Of a stretch of 64,000 nt of DNA, positions 18,471-27,220 are shown piece after piece. The stretch is from Pseudoalteromonas sp. MSK9-3 (GTDB taxonomy: Bacteria > Pseudomonadota > Gammaproteobacteria > Enterobacterales > Alteromonadaceae), in contig NZ_MIET01000010.1 of NCBI RefSeq assembly GCF_003590335.1, forward strand, positions 1 through 64,000. The letters are read 5' to 3'. The notes under the pieces were generated by a model that had not been told where the DNA came from, ran no database searches, and worked only from the letters and a program-made list of their open reading frames with translations. Each line of letters starts with the position of its first letter. The stretch's first letter is position 1. The position numbers and the translations under genes are program-made.

Positions 18471-18493
18471 CCTCAGTGTAAGTGAACTGAGGC
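18471..18493 (+). terminator. Weak hairpin after the pirin operon
   Basis: CCTCAGT-N8-ACTGAGG stem, seven perfect pairs, just after the stop of the small membrane protein gene. There is no clear T run. Confidence 0.3.
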
Positions 18494-18531
18494 TTCTAGG
18501 GTTGTCATGATATAAGCTTGAATGAATCAAG

Positions 18532-19272
18532 TTATAATTGTTGGGTTAGCCAGCTTACGATAAGTTGCTCTAAGTTAAGGTCTTTTTTAAATAGAGGGTA
18601 CCCGTGTTCAGCGCCTTTGTAACTGATGAATTTACTGTTGCTGTGTGTGGCACTATCAAACAGCTTTTTGGCACTAATGTAAGTATTTCCATCTTGTTCA
18701 GCGGCAATAATGAGGGTGGGGGTGTTTGCTAAACTTGTTTGGTAACGGCGAATATTATCGTCATTTTGAGCCGATGAAAAAAATACCATGGCTGAAGTAG
18801 GCGCACTTTGTGCAAGTGATATGGCTTGAGCCCCACCACAGCTTGCTCCAATGACTGCGATTTGGCCATTTTTACCTGTTTTGTGTTTCAAAAAATTGTA
18901 CCCTAGCGCGACATCACTTGGCCAATGTTTAGATAGATTTAGCCAAGCAGCACGTCGGCTGTTTTCAGGTAGGTCTCTTATTTTCTCGATATTATATTGT
19001 TGATTTTTACTTTCTCCAAACCCTCTAAAATCGAGGCTAAGCGCATGTATACCTTGGCGAGATAACATATTACCAATACTTTCATACATGTTCTTGTTAT
19101 GGTTGCACTGATGAAGCATTAATACGGCATTATGGCTTGTTATTGTAGACTCAAAAAAATCCGCTTTGAGAGTGAATTTATCTTGTGTGGTTAATGTGAG
19201 TTCTTGTGCATAGAGCGCGCTAGAAAAATAGAGGGAAAAGATGAGTACACCAAGCTTTTTATAATCTTTCAT
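18532..19272 (-). CDS. Exported alpha/beta hydrolase (dienelactone-hydrolase-like)
   Basis: 246 aa with an N-terminal signal sequence ending near ALYA-QE. The nucleophile elbow IGASCGGA holds a serine in the G-x-S-x-G position. AAEQDG supplies the likely acid and GAEHGYP the histidine, completing a triad. The substrate is unknown; the fold also fits small-ester or lactone hydrolases. It stands alone, and the MITE-like copy 2 lies upstream. Confidence 0.8.
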   Translation of the reverse strand: MKDYKKLGVLIFSLYFSSALYAQELTLTTQDKFTLKADFFESTITSHNAVLMLHQCNHNKNMYESIGNMLSRQGIHALSLDFRGFGESKNQQYNIEKIRDLPENSRRAAWLNLSKHWPSDVALGYNFLKHKTGKNGQIAVIGASCGGAQAISLAQSAPTSAMVFFSSAQNDDNIRRYQTSLANTPTLIIAAEQDGNTYISAKKLFDSATHSNSKFISYKGAEHGYPLFKKDLNLEQLIVSWLTQQL

Positions 19273-19388
19273 TATATTCCTTATAATTTCAATGTTCTTT
19301 CAAGTTAACTATAACTTTACTCTTTTTCAGTGATTTTCGTTAAATTAGACAAAAAATGCGTTGAGATGAAAATGTCAGGCCAGTTTAA

Positions 19389-19584
19389 TTAACCTCAGAT
19401 TTGGATAAGGGTTTTGGAATAGAAAATATTTTGTAAACAAACTTAACTACAATCCAATGATGTTATTTTGCTCAATATCAAGGCGCTTTCATTTGTAATA
19501 GCGAGCTATTACAAATGAAAGCAACGCCGAGAGTGAGAAAAATAGCTTTATTGGGCAAATGCGCTTCTCCAGAGCTGAGGTTAA
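19389..19584 (-). repeat. MITE-like 196-bp element, copy 2
   Basis: Terminal repeats TTAACCTCAG and CTGAGGTTAA bound a 196-bp unit with the same length as copy 1 and the opposite orientation. The centre is a perfect 17-bp inverted repeat, CTTTCATTTGTAATAGC with its complement and a two-base spacer, able to form a long hairpin. It is non-coding and sits upstream of both the hydrolase (18532) and the lipoprotein (19847) genes, so it could supply or interrupt promoter sequence. Confidence 0.8.
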
Positions 19585-19846
19585 TTATTCTCAACCACAC
19601 CTCTGTAGCGCCAATGCTTGGTTGAAGTACATTTAGTGTTGCTAGGGAAGGTTGCTATGCGTCAATACCGATCGTAACCTTGAAATAGTAATGTCTGAGT
19701 TTTTTTAGTTACTCTATTGATATTGATGCTTATTTTTATTGTTTTTCTTTTTGTTTTCTATTTTCGAACAATAATAAAAAGTGATTAAGATTTTAATGAA
19801 CCGCAAATGTACGATGAGTGCATGTTTTAGGTAAGGTATTGTAACC

Positions 19847-20953
19847 ATGAAAAATAGACTTTTACTTACACTTATTAGTACTTTGTGTTTGAGTGCTTGC
19901 TCACAAAGTATCACCCGTATTGAGAATGAATTATTTTCAGTAACAGGAAAGAAATATCAAAATATGTACCCTAGTACGCATCAAGGGAATGGCCCTCACC
20001 ATGCTTATGATGAAGTAGACTTTTTATTACCAACTGAAAAGAAAGTGGTTGAGCAGGGCATGATCAGTTTTGCGCACTCAGGTATTGATAAGACGTTTGG
20101 CTTTGAATATGAGAAGTTACTCTCGCCTACTTTTGAAATAAGCAAAGGAAATGTCGGGCATATCACATGGCTTGGACATGCAAGTTTTTTAATACAGAAA
20201 ACAAATGGTGATGCATTGGTGACAGATCCTGTTTTTGGGGAGTTTGATGGCTATGGCTGGCTTGGAAGCAAGGTTATTAATGACTTAAATCGCTTGGGTG
20301 AAGCTCCGATAAAAGCAGACCAATTGCAGTTTGTAACAGGGGTCATGGTGTCTCATAATCACTACGATCACTTAAACAATGATTCTTTGAATAGTTTTAA
20401 TGACGGCACCACTTTGTACTTGCCACTGGATACCGCTGATGATGTGAATTATCAGCAAGGCCCTATTGTTGAAATGGGGTGGTATACACAAACTCAACAT
20501 AATAATACCGGCCTTCACTTTTTACCTGCAAATCATACATCTAGTCATGGTGCATTCGATACAGATGAAAGCTTGTGGGGGAGTTGGTTAATGGATGATG
20601 GTAAGCATAAAGTTTATTTCGCCGGAGATACGGGTTATAGCCCTATTTTTAAAGATATACAGCAAAAAGTAGGCGATATAGATGTATGTTTAATGCCTAT
20701 TGTAGCGTACCCTCGCGGGGCAAGAAAAATGCATATGTCACCAGAAGATGCAGTACAAGCTGCACAAGACTTGGGTTGTAAAGTGTTTATTCCATGGGGC
20801 TACGGTACTTGGGCATTAGGTTTTGAACATGTTAATGAGCCTTTACGCCGTCTAGAAAGAGCTGTTCAAGATATGAAGCCTAACTTTATTGTCAAAACTC
20901 TACTTGTTGGACAAGGCGTAAATTACGCTGAGCTATTAAGTGCGTCTAAATAA
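19847..20953 (+). CDS. Metallo-beta-lactamase-fold lipoprotein (NAPE-PLD-like)
   Basis: 368 aa beginning with a lipoprotein signal (LSAC). The metal site HNHYDH (HxHxDH) lies near residue 170, with further histidines in LPANHTSSHG and the aspartate of FAGDTGYS. The closest general family is the NAPE-PLD / UlaG type of phosphodiesterases and hydrolases. The substrate is not evident. It is monocistronic as far as can be seen. Confidence 0.85.
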   Translation: MKNRLLLTLISTLCLSACSQSITRIENELFSVTGKKYQNMYPSTHQGNGPHHAYDEVDFLLPTEKKVVEQGMISFAHSGIDKTFGFEYEKLLSPTFEISKGNVGHITWLGHASFLIQKTNGDALVTDPVFGEFDGYGWLGSKVINDLNRLGEAPIKADQLQFVTGVMVSHNHYDHLNNDSLNSFNDGTTLYLPLDTADDVNYQQGPIVEMGWYTQTQHNNTGLHFLPANHTSSHGAFDTDESLWGSWLMDDGKHKVYFAGDTGYSPIFKDIQQKVGDIDVCLMPIVAYPRGARKMHMSPEDAVQAAQDLGCKVFIPWGYGTWALGFEHVNEPLRRLERAVQDMKPNFIVKTLLVGQGVNYAELLSASK

Positions 20954-21091
20954 AGGCTAGTCTAAAGGTCAAAGTAGTATTACATACTAAGGTTTTGGAG
21001 GTCAGTGTATGAAAATACAGTGGCCTTTTTTGCTATCTCTTTTACGCCATCTTATATAAGATATTTTTAAACTCAAAAGTATGGAAATGTT

Positions 21092-21652
21092 ATGGTTTTT
21101 CGAGGACTTGCTTGGTTAGTAGGCATTACATTAAGCGGCTGTGTCAATGTGGCTCATACAGAACATTTGATTGCAGAAGATTGGCGTTATGCCACAGATC
21201 CGCATGGAAGCAAAGTGATATTAAGTGGGCCACTAGTTGAAAATGGCCAAGTTGGTATCGAGTTTTTTCGTGTCCCCCGCGTTGATAAGAAAAATAACTC
21301 ATGGGTTGAGTTAATTTATGACCTACCGAACGGGTCATTGGCTGATGTAAAAGCTATATCGTTAACCTATAAAAGTGATAAACCACTTATTATTAAGTTG
21401 TCACAAAAAGACTATGGTGGGCAGGGTGATAAAAGCTACGCACATTATCAAATAAAACTGCCCCAAACGGGGATTGTTATAAGTAAAACGGTTTCTCTTG
21501 AAAGCTTTTCGCGTCCCGGTTGGACACCAATGTGGTCAAGTGATAAAGGCGTGATTAAAGAAAATATTAACGCGTTGTATTTTGTACCAGATTTGACTGA
21601 TAAACAAGGAGGAGCAGCCCGCTTGTTCATTAAAACGCTAACCTTATTATAG
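21092..21652 (+). CDS. Lipoprotein with galactose-binding-like (CIA30-type) domain
   Basis: 186 aa; the lipobox LSGC near residue 17 predicts lipidation. The remainder is predicted beta-rich (SLTYKSDKPLIIKLSQKDY, YFVPDL) and resembles jelly-roll carbohydrate-binding domains. No catalytic residues were recognised. It follows the metallo-beta-lactamase lipoprotein on the same strand after 138 bp. Confidence 0.55.
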   Translation: MVFRGLAWLVGITLSGCVNVAHTEHLIAEDWRYATDPHGSKVILSGPLVENGQVGIEFFRVPRVDKKNNSWVELIYDLPNGSLADVKAISLTYKSDKPLIIKLSQKDYGGQGDKSYAHYQIKLPQTGIVISKTVSLESFSRPGWTPMWSSDKGVIKENINALYFVPDLTDKQGGAARLFIKTLTLL

Positions 21653-21758
21653 TTTTTAGGTCTGGGGGATGTATTGTTTTTAGGTTATTAATAATATTAA
21701 TTTATATTTTTATAAGTGAAGGAGAAAACTAATCCCCCCTCCACTGGACTATTCTATA

Positions 21759-21968
21759 TTATGGCATTGGGCAGATTTCATTTACTGCGGAATAACAAGC
21801 ACGGCCAGTATAGCACCCTAGATAAACCGCTGTATCACATCCAAGTGTTTCACAGGCTCCACGAGTAGCTAAATTACCACCTACGACTTGCGGTGTTTGG
21901 TTATTTGGTAATGAGGTTACATCATTACTTAACTTTTTAATGTTCTTTTTATTTAATTTAATTTTCAT
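21759..21968 (-). CDS. Double-glycine leader peptide precursor B (five Cys core)
   Basis: 69 aa: a basic leader (MKIKLNKKNIKKLS) ends in QTPQVVGG at residues 24-31, then a 38-residue core. The core has cysteines at 39, 44, 52, 58 and 66, the same spacing as its neighbour, with identical blocks CDTAV, TGR and CYSA. A GG leader points to cleavage and export by a C39-peptidase ABC transporter, or to a modified peptide precursor. No transporter or modification enzyme is in the window. A ribosome binding site AAGGA precedes ATG. It is 24 bases downstream of the other precursor. Confidence 0.75.
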   Translation of the reverse strand: MKIKLNKKNIKKLSNDVTSLPNNQTPQVVGGNLATRGACETLGCDTAVYLGCYTGRACYSAVNEICPMP

Positions 21969-21992
21969 TTTTGTATTCCTTTTACCTATTGA

Positions 21993-22202
21993 TTAAAATA
22001 CTGTATTGCAGTTCTCTCCTGGGGCTGAATAGCAGTTTCTACCGGTTGCACACCCTGCAAATACTGCTGTATCACACCCTACGCTATAACATGCACCACG
22101 AGTGAAGTTACCACCACCGGCTACTTTTGGCGTCTGACCCTGTGATAAATTCACACTATTTCCACTCAGTTTTTTTATGCTTTTTTTATTTAATTTTATC
22201 AT
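21993..22202 (-). CDS. Double-glycine leader peptide precursor A (five Cys core)
   Basis: 69 aa with leader MIKLNKKSIKKLS...QTPKVAGG (residues 1-30) and a 39-residue core whose cysteines are at 38, 43, 51, 57 and 65 (C-X4-C-X7-C-X5-C-X7-C). It is clearly a tandem duplicate of the neighbouring precursor. AAGGA lies six bases before ATG. The sensor kinase gene ends 125 bp upstream, so the peptides may have their own promoter or be co-transcribed. The LNKKxxKxLS leader resembles leaders of GG-type and class I lanthipeptide precursors, but ring formation cannot be claimed without modifying enzymes. Confidence 0.75.
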   Translation of the reverse strand: MIKLNKKSIKKLSGNSVNLSQGQTPKVAGGGNFTRGACYSVGCDTAVFAGCATGRNCYSAPGENCNTVF

Positions 22203-22327
22203 CTTTATTCCTTTAAAAAGTTGAACTACTACTGTTTCATATTTTTTTATTTATATAAAGCTTTTTATTTTTATATAGTTGAAATGGTATAGGCGCACTT
22301 ACTGTCTATTTATACTGTGTCATTGAA

Positions 22328-23575
22328 CTATGAAAATTTCAGTTGAACATGGGTTCCATTACTACTACTTGTTATAGAAAACTCTATTTTTAGCTGCTCA
22401 CATAAACGTTTTACAATATTTAAGCCCTGACCGAGTCCTGAACTATGTTTTCCTTTTACACCAGCATCGAGCGCGTTATTTTTGAGTGAAGTACAGATCC
22501 CTTTACCGGTATCGCTAATGCTTAATACGTCATTATTATATGAAATAGCGACTGTCCCGCTACTGGTATATTTAAATGCATTACCTATTAAGTTGTTTAA
22601 GAGAATAAGTAGCTGGGTATGATCGACAGTAACGCGTTGTGTTTGGTCAATACTCACTTCAATGTTAATGTTAGGATCTGCTAGATATTGGTATTGCTGT
22701 AAAATACTTTTCTCAACCAAAGGCAAGAGCTTACAAGGCTCATATGCTTTTGGCTCTTCGCGGGCTAATGCAAGTAATACCTCTAGGCTTTGCTCTATTT
22801 GCAGTTGTGCGTTATTTATACGCTGCACGAGTTCTTTCTGCTGAGGATCTAGGCTGGTTTGCTGTAATAGTGTCAATGCTCCTTGGCTTATCGTTATTGG
22901 CGTTCTTAGTTCATGTGATACATCGCGAGTAAAATGTTGTTCTCTGTCTATAAATGCTTTGATACGTGCTAATGCGGACTCGAGAGTCAGAGCGAACGTA
23001 CCTATTTCGTCATTTTTAAATTGTTTCGCAAACCCTTGAGGCAGCTTCTCGACAGGCGCATTATCTAAAATAGCCATAATTTTATCTAGCGGTTTTAAAA
23101 GTTGCTTAGCTAAACGGTGAGAGGTTGTTCCAATAGCAATAGCAATAACGACTAATATTGAAAGTAATATGAGTAATAAGTAGATCATTTCTTCTTTAAA
23201 TTGCCTAACAACTAGATGGTCGCTCACTTCTGCAACTAGGTATCCGGGTTCCATATTATATAAATGGTAATACAAGCCATCATCGGTTGAAAACTCACGC
23301 TGATCAGGTGCTTTTTTTAAAGCCAACTTAACGGTATTAGGCAATACGTCAGTGGTTGGGTAGTATTTTATAAAGTCGAGTTTAGGATCTGGGGTTAAAT
23401 TTTTTGCGATTTGTGTTTGAACAGTGGCTTGTTCATCTTTAAGTAATAGATAAAAAAACCGATCTTCTACGTTATAGGCAAATATAAAACTAAGAATTCC
23501 GTAAAGTACACTCATGAGTAGTGTCAGCCCAATAAAGTGGGTAACAATACGATTACGTAATTGATTGGTTCTCAT
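22328..23575 (-). CDS. Two-component sensor histidine kinase
   Basis: 415 aa with two transmembrane helices (about residues 13-33 and 129-150) around a periplasmic sensor of about 95 residues. A HAMP-like linker follows. The dimerisation domain has the phosphorylated histidine H221 in HFTRDVSHELRTPI. The catalytic domain shows the N box LLNNLIGNAFKYT, G1 SDTGKGI and a C-terminal GLGQGLNIVKR. The start overlaps the regulator stop by four bases (ATGA). It is coupled to the response regulator and followed by two GG-peptide genes, which suggests peptide sensing or control. Confidence 0.93.
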   Translation of the reverse strand: MRTNQLRNRIVTHFIGLTLLMSVLYGILSFIFAYNVEDRFFYLLLKDEQATVQTQIAKNLTPDPKLDFIKYYPTTDVLPNTVKLALKKAPDQREFSTDDGLYYHLYNMEPGYLVAEVSDHLVVRQFKEEMIYLLLILLSILVVIAIAIGTTSHRLAKQLLKPLDKIMAILDNAPVEKLPQGFAKQFKNDEIGTFALTLESALARIKAFIDREQHFTRDVSHELRTPITISQGALTLLQQTSLDPQQKELVQRINNAQLQIEQSLEVLLALAREEPKAYEPCKLLPLVEKSILQQYQYLADPNINIEVSIDQTQRVTVDHTQLLILLNNLIGNAFKYTSSGTVAISYNNDVLSISDTGKGICTSLKNNALDAGVKGKHSSGLGQGLNIVKRLCEQLKIEFSITSSSNGTHVQLKFS

Positions 23576-24279
23576 AAAGCAGCACCAGTTATGGCATTAC
23601 ATGATAGCGCAAAGCCAATACCATGGAGTGTTTTGATTAACGGCTCATCAAATGGTTTATCGATGGCTTTTCGCAACTGATAGACGTGTGACCTAAGTGC
23701 ATCTGAATCGGTTATGTCTTCACCCCATATTTTATCACATAGCTCAGAGCGACTGACTGCTCTGGGGTGGGCTTCCATTAATATTGTCAGTATTTGTAAT
23801 GGAATAGGCTGTAAAGTTATATCGTTGTTTGCCCGCTGTACCTGCTGAGTTTGCTTGTTTAAAGTTAACGGGCCAATATGCAGGGTATGATCACAGTTGA
23901 TTAAGTGTCTTTGTGCTAGTGCATTGCAGCGAACCCAAAGTTCTTCCAGCGCAAATGGCTTTGTTAAATAATCATCAGCACCTTGCTGAAACCCAATCAA
24001 CTTATCGTCTAGTGTATCTCGCGCTGTGAGCATAATTACTGGTATATGACGAGACGCTTGCTCTCGTAATTTGGCACATACTTGCAGGCCATCTATTTTT
24101 GGCAACATTAAGTCTAAAATAACACAATCAAAATACTCATTGAGCGCCATATTAAGTCCTTGTTCGCCATTCATGGCAAAATCTAAACTAGCACCTTGTG
24201 TTTGAAAGTAATCGGCGATGTTACTACTTATATCATTGTGATCTTCAACTACTAACACTTTTAAATTTGCACGCACCAT
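23572..24279 (-). CDS. OmpR-family response regulator
   Basis: 235 aa: a receiver domain with phospho-acceptor D56 in VILDLMLPKIDG and the conserved lysine in LTKPF, then a winged-helix DNA-binding domain ending HGIGFAL. First gene of the kinase operon. Its targets probably include the linked peptide genes; that is inference from position. Confidence 0.94.
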   Translation of the reverse strand: MVRANLKVLVVEDHNDISSNIADYFQTQGASLDFAMNGEQGLNMALNEYFDCVILDLMLPKIDGLQVCAKLREQASRHIPVIMLTARDTLDDKLIGFQQGADDYLTKPFALEELWVRCNALAQRHLINCDHTLHIGPLTLNKQTQQVQRANNDITLQPIPLQILTILMEAHPRAVSRSELCDKIWGEDITDSDALRSHVYQLRKAIDKPFDEPLIKTLHGIGFALSCNAITGAAL

Positions 24280-24617
24280 AAAAACTCCACGTTAGTCATT
24301 GCTAGGTCCTTTATTTAGGTTCACACAGGCTATGTGAAAAAATCGTGAAATGCGAGCGTTTTCAGTGCTTCATCAGCTACATTTTTTACACGTAATAGGT
24401 CCATGGATGTTCGCTCATGATCGTGCGATTTACTTTACAGGGCATCTGACTGCACGAGTCAAAATGAGTAACTCTGAATGCGAAAGGCATACTAAGTAAA
24501 ATCTTACTTATTGTTTAATATGGTTTTAATTATTAATTCTGTCCTTTTCCATCGAAAGGGAAGATAAGCGTTTTATTTCGTTTAATGTATGGATTCAATT
24601 CGTTTCTAGGAAGAAAG
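24280..24617. other. Intergenic region between the response regulator and the SnoaL-CBM gene
   Basis: About 340 bases carrying the divergent promoters of the kinase operon and of the gene at 24618. No gene or clear operator was seen. Confidence 0.4.
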
Positions 24618-25262
24618 ATGAACAACATTATAAAAATATCATTATTGATAATCGCGAGTATTATGAATACAGCATTTGCAGCGCCAGAAGCCGTGTTAGA
24701 GGAGGTAGATCAAGTTAAGTCTAATGTTTTACAGTATATGCAAACTTGGCAAATTGAAGATGGTAGCACTCGCCAATTACACCTTAGAGAAGTTGCCGTT
24801 GAAAGCTTTACGTATAAAGATCCGACTTCATCGGGTTTAGCGATTGATAATATTAGCGATGTTAGTCAGTGGATTGGGGGCTTTCAAACTCAAATGAAAA
24901 AAATTGGGCTTTGGCCTATTAGCGCTAGGCTAACCTCAAATATTGATGTGCATGGCAATGATGATCTTGGCGTGTTAAGGTTTAATTGGGAAATTACCGC
25001 GTTAAGCGGTAGCGTCGTTATTGCAAAAGGCGTTGATTTTGGCACTACAAAAGGTAACAAATTAACGAGTATTACCGGCTTTTTCGGCGAGCTACAATTA
25101 CTGTGTGATGCGCCTTTATGGCAACCAAAGCAGGTTTACTTAGCGGGTGAAAAAGTCACACATCAGGGCGCGATTTATCAGGCGCGTTGGTGGTTAAATA
25201 CTGAACCAAGCAGTACTAATGAAGCATGGCAGTTATTAGGAATGTGTTCAGAGCACCCATAA
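24618..25262 (+). CDS. Exported SnoaL-like protein fused to a CBM5/12-type chitin-binding domain
   Basis: 214 aa from ATG 24618, which has AGGA six bases upstream; an ATG 33 bases earlier is less likely. A signal peptide ends at TAFA-AP. Residues about 25-150 form an NTF2/SnoaL-like fold. The last 45 residues match the CBM5/12 chitin-binding pattern: PLWQPKQVYLAGEKVTHQG followed by YQARWW and a closing W. The combination suggests binding to chitin or similar glycans, but the N-terminal activity is unknown. Confidence 0.7.
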   Translation: MNNIIKISLLIIASIMNTAFAAPEAVLEEVDQVKSNVLQYMQTWQIEDGSTRQLHLREVAVESFTYKDPTSSGLAIDNISDVSQWIGGFQTQMKKIGLWPISARLTSNIDVHGNDDLGVLRFNWEITALSGSVVIAKGVDFGTTKGNKLTSITGFFGELQLLCDAPLWQPKQVYLAGEKVTHQGAIYQARWWLNTEPSSTNEAWQLLGMCSEHP

Positions 25263-25290
25263 TGGTTTTACTCGTCATGTGAGGAGCAAT

Positions 25291-25336
25291 TGTAAAGTTA
25301 TGGGCGCTTAACCAATGCAGCGAGCATAACTTTACA
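25291..25336. terminator. Perfect 12-bp inverted repeat, possible terminator
   Basis: TGTAAAGTTATG at 25291-25302 is the exact complement of CATAACTTTACA at 25325-25336, with a 22-base loop that can pair a little further. It lies between two convergent genes. The flanking T run is poor, so it could also be a protein-binding site. Confidence 0.45.
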
Positions 25337-25356
25337 GCAAGGATGGGTTTATATCT

Positions 25357-25755
25357 TTAAGTCACTTTACTGGATATGCTATTACCACGCTTCGCGTTTT
25401 CAAATAGTATCAATCCCCCTTGTACAATAAACAAGTAAGCGCCAGATTCAGGCATGATATATGCCAGCCCAATGCCGATTAGTGTAAAGCTCCAGCCTAA
25501 CTGGCTCGGGAGTGAAAAACCCTGATTTATAGCTGTTTGCAGTGTCAAACCGAGTGTCATCCAAAAAAAACCTGTGACCAAAAACCAAGTAATGGCTTCT
25601 CTTTGGAAGTTCATTTCTCCGTGAATAATTGTCGAGCTAAACCATCCACTTTGATGCATGTCAGCGAGTGTTGACCACCCAAAAATTAATCCGACAGTTG
25701 TATGAAGTATGGCCGTTGCACAGAGTATATATCCTGAATATTTTGTTAATTGCAT
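25357..25755 (-). CDS. Four-helix membrane protein (DUF6463-like)
   Basis: 132 aa with four predicted hydrophobic helices, starting GYILCATAILHTTVGLIFGW. The layout fits the DUF6463 group of small inner-membrane proteins, function unknown. It is the last gene of a three-gene operon behind a TetR regulator, two bases apart from it. Confidence 0.65.
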   Translation of the reverse strand: MQLTKYSGYILCATAILHTTVGLIFGWSTLADMHQSGWFSSTIIHGEMNFQREAITWFLVTGFFWMTLGLTLQTAINQGFSLPSQLGWSFTLIGIGLAYIMPESGAYLFIVQGGLILFENAKRGNSISSKVT

Positions 25756-25757
25756 TG

Positions 25758-26321
25758 CTAGATGTCCTTATGTATATCTTGTAAAAATGATTTCGCTAAT
25801 AACGTAGATAATTCTAAGCATTGATGAATACTGGGCTGTGGCTTCAAATGTAATAACCCTAAGAATTGGGAATATGACATGATGGCAAGTTTGTGGGCCA
25901 ACTCAGCAGGGAGTCCCAACTCTTGATAACAGGTTTGTAAGTAGCTTTGACGGTGTGTGTCAATTTTTTTGAGGTGCTCAGCAATGAACGGTTCGGTTAA
26001 AGACCACGCTCTGATGTGAACTTCTGCTTCAATATTATTATTGGCTATCACCTGATCGAGTCTATTGAGCTTTTCGAGAGGACTACTTTGTGTATCTGCT
26101 TGTGCAATAAAATTGAGTGTTGTTTGTTCAAACCAATATTGCATTAAGGTATGAATGAAGTCGTCACGGTTTTTAAAGTGATGATAAAAAGACCCTTTTG
26201 TGACATTAAATGCATTGCACAAGTTAGCAATTTTAAGCTGTTTCGGCCCGAATTGAATAAGGTGCTTTAACGCATTATCAAGCCATTGAGTTTTATTATA
26301 CTGGGGCTGCTTTGAGTTCAT
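25758..26321 (-). CDS. TetR-family transcriptional regulator
   Basis: 187 aa. The N-terminal helix-turn-helix reads LKIANLCNAFNVTKGSFYHHFKNRDDF, the typical TetR recognition region, and the rest is an all-helical ligand domain. The start overlaps the stop of the DUF2867 gene by four bases. It probably represses its own operon through the palindrome at 26842-26884. Confidence 0.92.
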   Translation of the reverse strand: MNSKQPQYNKTQWLDNALKHLIQFGPKQLKIANLCNAFNVTKGSFYHHFKNRDDFIHTLMQYWFEQTTLNFIAQADTQSSPLEKLNRLDQVIANNNIEAEVHIRAWSLTEPFIAEHLKKIDTHRQSYLQTCYQELGLPAELAHKLAIMSYSQFLGLLHLKPQPSIHQCLELSTLLAKSFLQDIHKDI

Positions 26322-26821
26322 AAGCGTTGCTCTTTTACTGCGTTATGTATAACAACTCGAGCGATCACCCAATGAAAAGGTGTGATCAGCGCCATATATA
26401 ATCGACCTATGGGAGTCTTAAGGTTCACTAATGTCGAGACAGTAGTCTGCTGATCATCTGTAGTTACACTCATGTAAAATTGCATATGCTTATCTTCTGC
26501 AAAGCTTATCACTTCGTGATCTTTCACTGAAATTACCGTCATGAACCCCGCAGCATCACCAAGTTTTAGGTCTGTTTTTTTCATTTCTAAAGAGGTAGTG
26601 GTACCGACCTTAAAGCCAAAGTATTTAACAATCTTATTTCGTATCGACATTAATGTATTTACCCACTTTGGCATGTGAGAGAAAATACTTAGCTGAGCTT
26701 TTGCAGCACTTAAAGTGGGTTTACTCAGTGGTGCACTTAGCGCATCTCGAAAACTATGTTTGGTGCGCATTGATGCTAAAAAGTCATTTTTTGGTATTGG
26801 TCTTGCCGTTACTTTCCACAT
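26318..26821 (-). CDS. DUF2867-family protein
   Basis: 167 aa, matching the layout of DUF2867 proteins: FRDALSAPLS near the start, then LGDAAGFMTVISVKDHEVISFAEDKH and the C-terminal PFHWVIARVVIHNAV. Function unknown; members often accompany small membrane proteins and TetR regulators. First gene of the operon. Confidence 0.75.
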   Translation of the reverse strand: MWKVTARPIPKNDFLASMRTKHSFRDALSAPLSKPTLSAAKAQLSIFSHMPKWVNTLMSIRNKIVKYFGFKVGTTTSLEMKKTDLKLGDAAGFMTVISVKDHEVISFAEDKHMQFYMSVTTDDQQTTVSTLVNLKTPIGRLYMALITPFHWVIARVVIHNAVKEQRL

Positions 26822-26841
26822 AAATCTCCCTTATATAGTCA

Positions 26842-26884
26842 CAACATAAATACATACCATAAGGTATGGTGTGTATTTATGTTG
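26842..26884. promoter_or_regulatory. Palindromic operator of the TetR operon
   Basis: CAACATAAATACATACCATA and its near-exact complement (19 of 20 positions) flank a three-base centre, making a 43-bp palindrome 20 bases upstream of the operon start. The core ACATACCATAAGGTATGGTGT resembles TetR-type operators. Autorepression is inferred. Confidence 0.7.
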
Positions 26885-27040
26885 CGCTTTTTTTCACCAA
26901 GAGTAAAGGGGTTTTTGTGAACATTTGGCATTCGGTATCAATGAGTAATAACCTATAATTGAGTTAAGTAATCGCGGTTAATTGTGTTACTTTTAGACAC
27001 GTTGTATCATTATTCAAACAACTTTATATAGAGATAACAC

Positions 27041-27220
27041 ATGCCTAAAAAACACATAAACCATGCGCATCAACGTGGTGAAATTAAAGATAATGCACTT
27101 AAAGCTTTAGTAACCAGCCCGTTGTTTAAAACAAAAGTAGAAAAAGCGAAAAAAGGAAAAGGAAGTTTTAAACGTAAAGCAAAACATTCGGGCCAAGAGC
27201 CTTATTTTATGGCAGCATAG
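27041..27220 (+). CDS. arfA: Alternative ribosome-rescue factor ArfA
   Basis: A 59-aa basic protein too short for standard ORF filters. It shares the ArfA signature: RGEIKDNALKAL, SPLFKTKVEK and KKGKGSFKRKAKH, aligning with the E. coli blocks KGQIKDNAIEALL, DPLFRQRVEKNKKGKGSY. ArfA recruits RF2 to ribosomes stalled on non-stop mRNA when trans-translation fails. A hairpin overlaps its 3' end, as in E. coli, where it makes the message itself non-stop. No good ribosome binding site is visible; GAGATAACAC precedes ATG. Confidence 0.93.
   Translation: MPKKHINHAHQRGEIKDNALKALVTSPLFKTKVEKAKKGKGSFKRKAKHSGQEPYFMAA

Noticed and set aside
21759..22202. Calling the peptides confirmed lanthipeptides
   Set aside because: No LanB/LanC/LanM-type enzyme lies in the window; only the leader type is suggestive.
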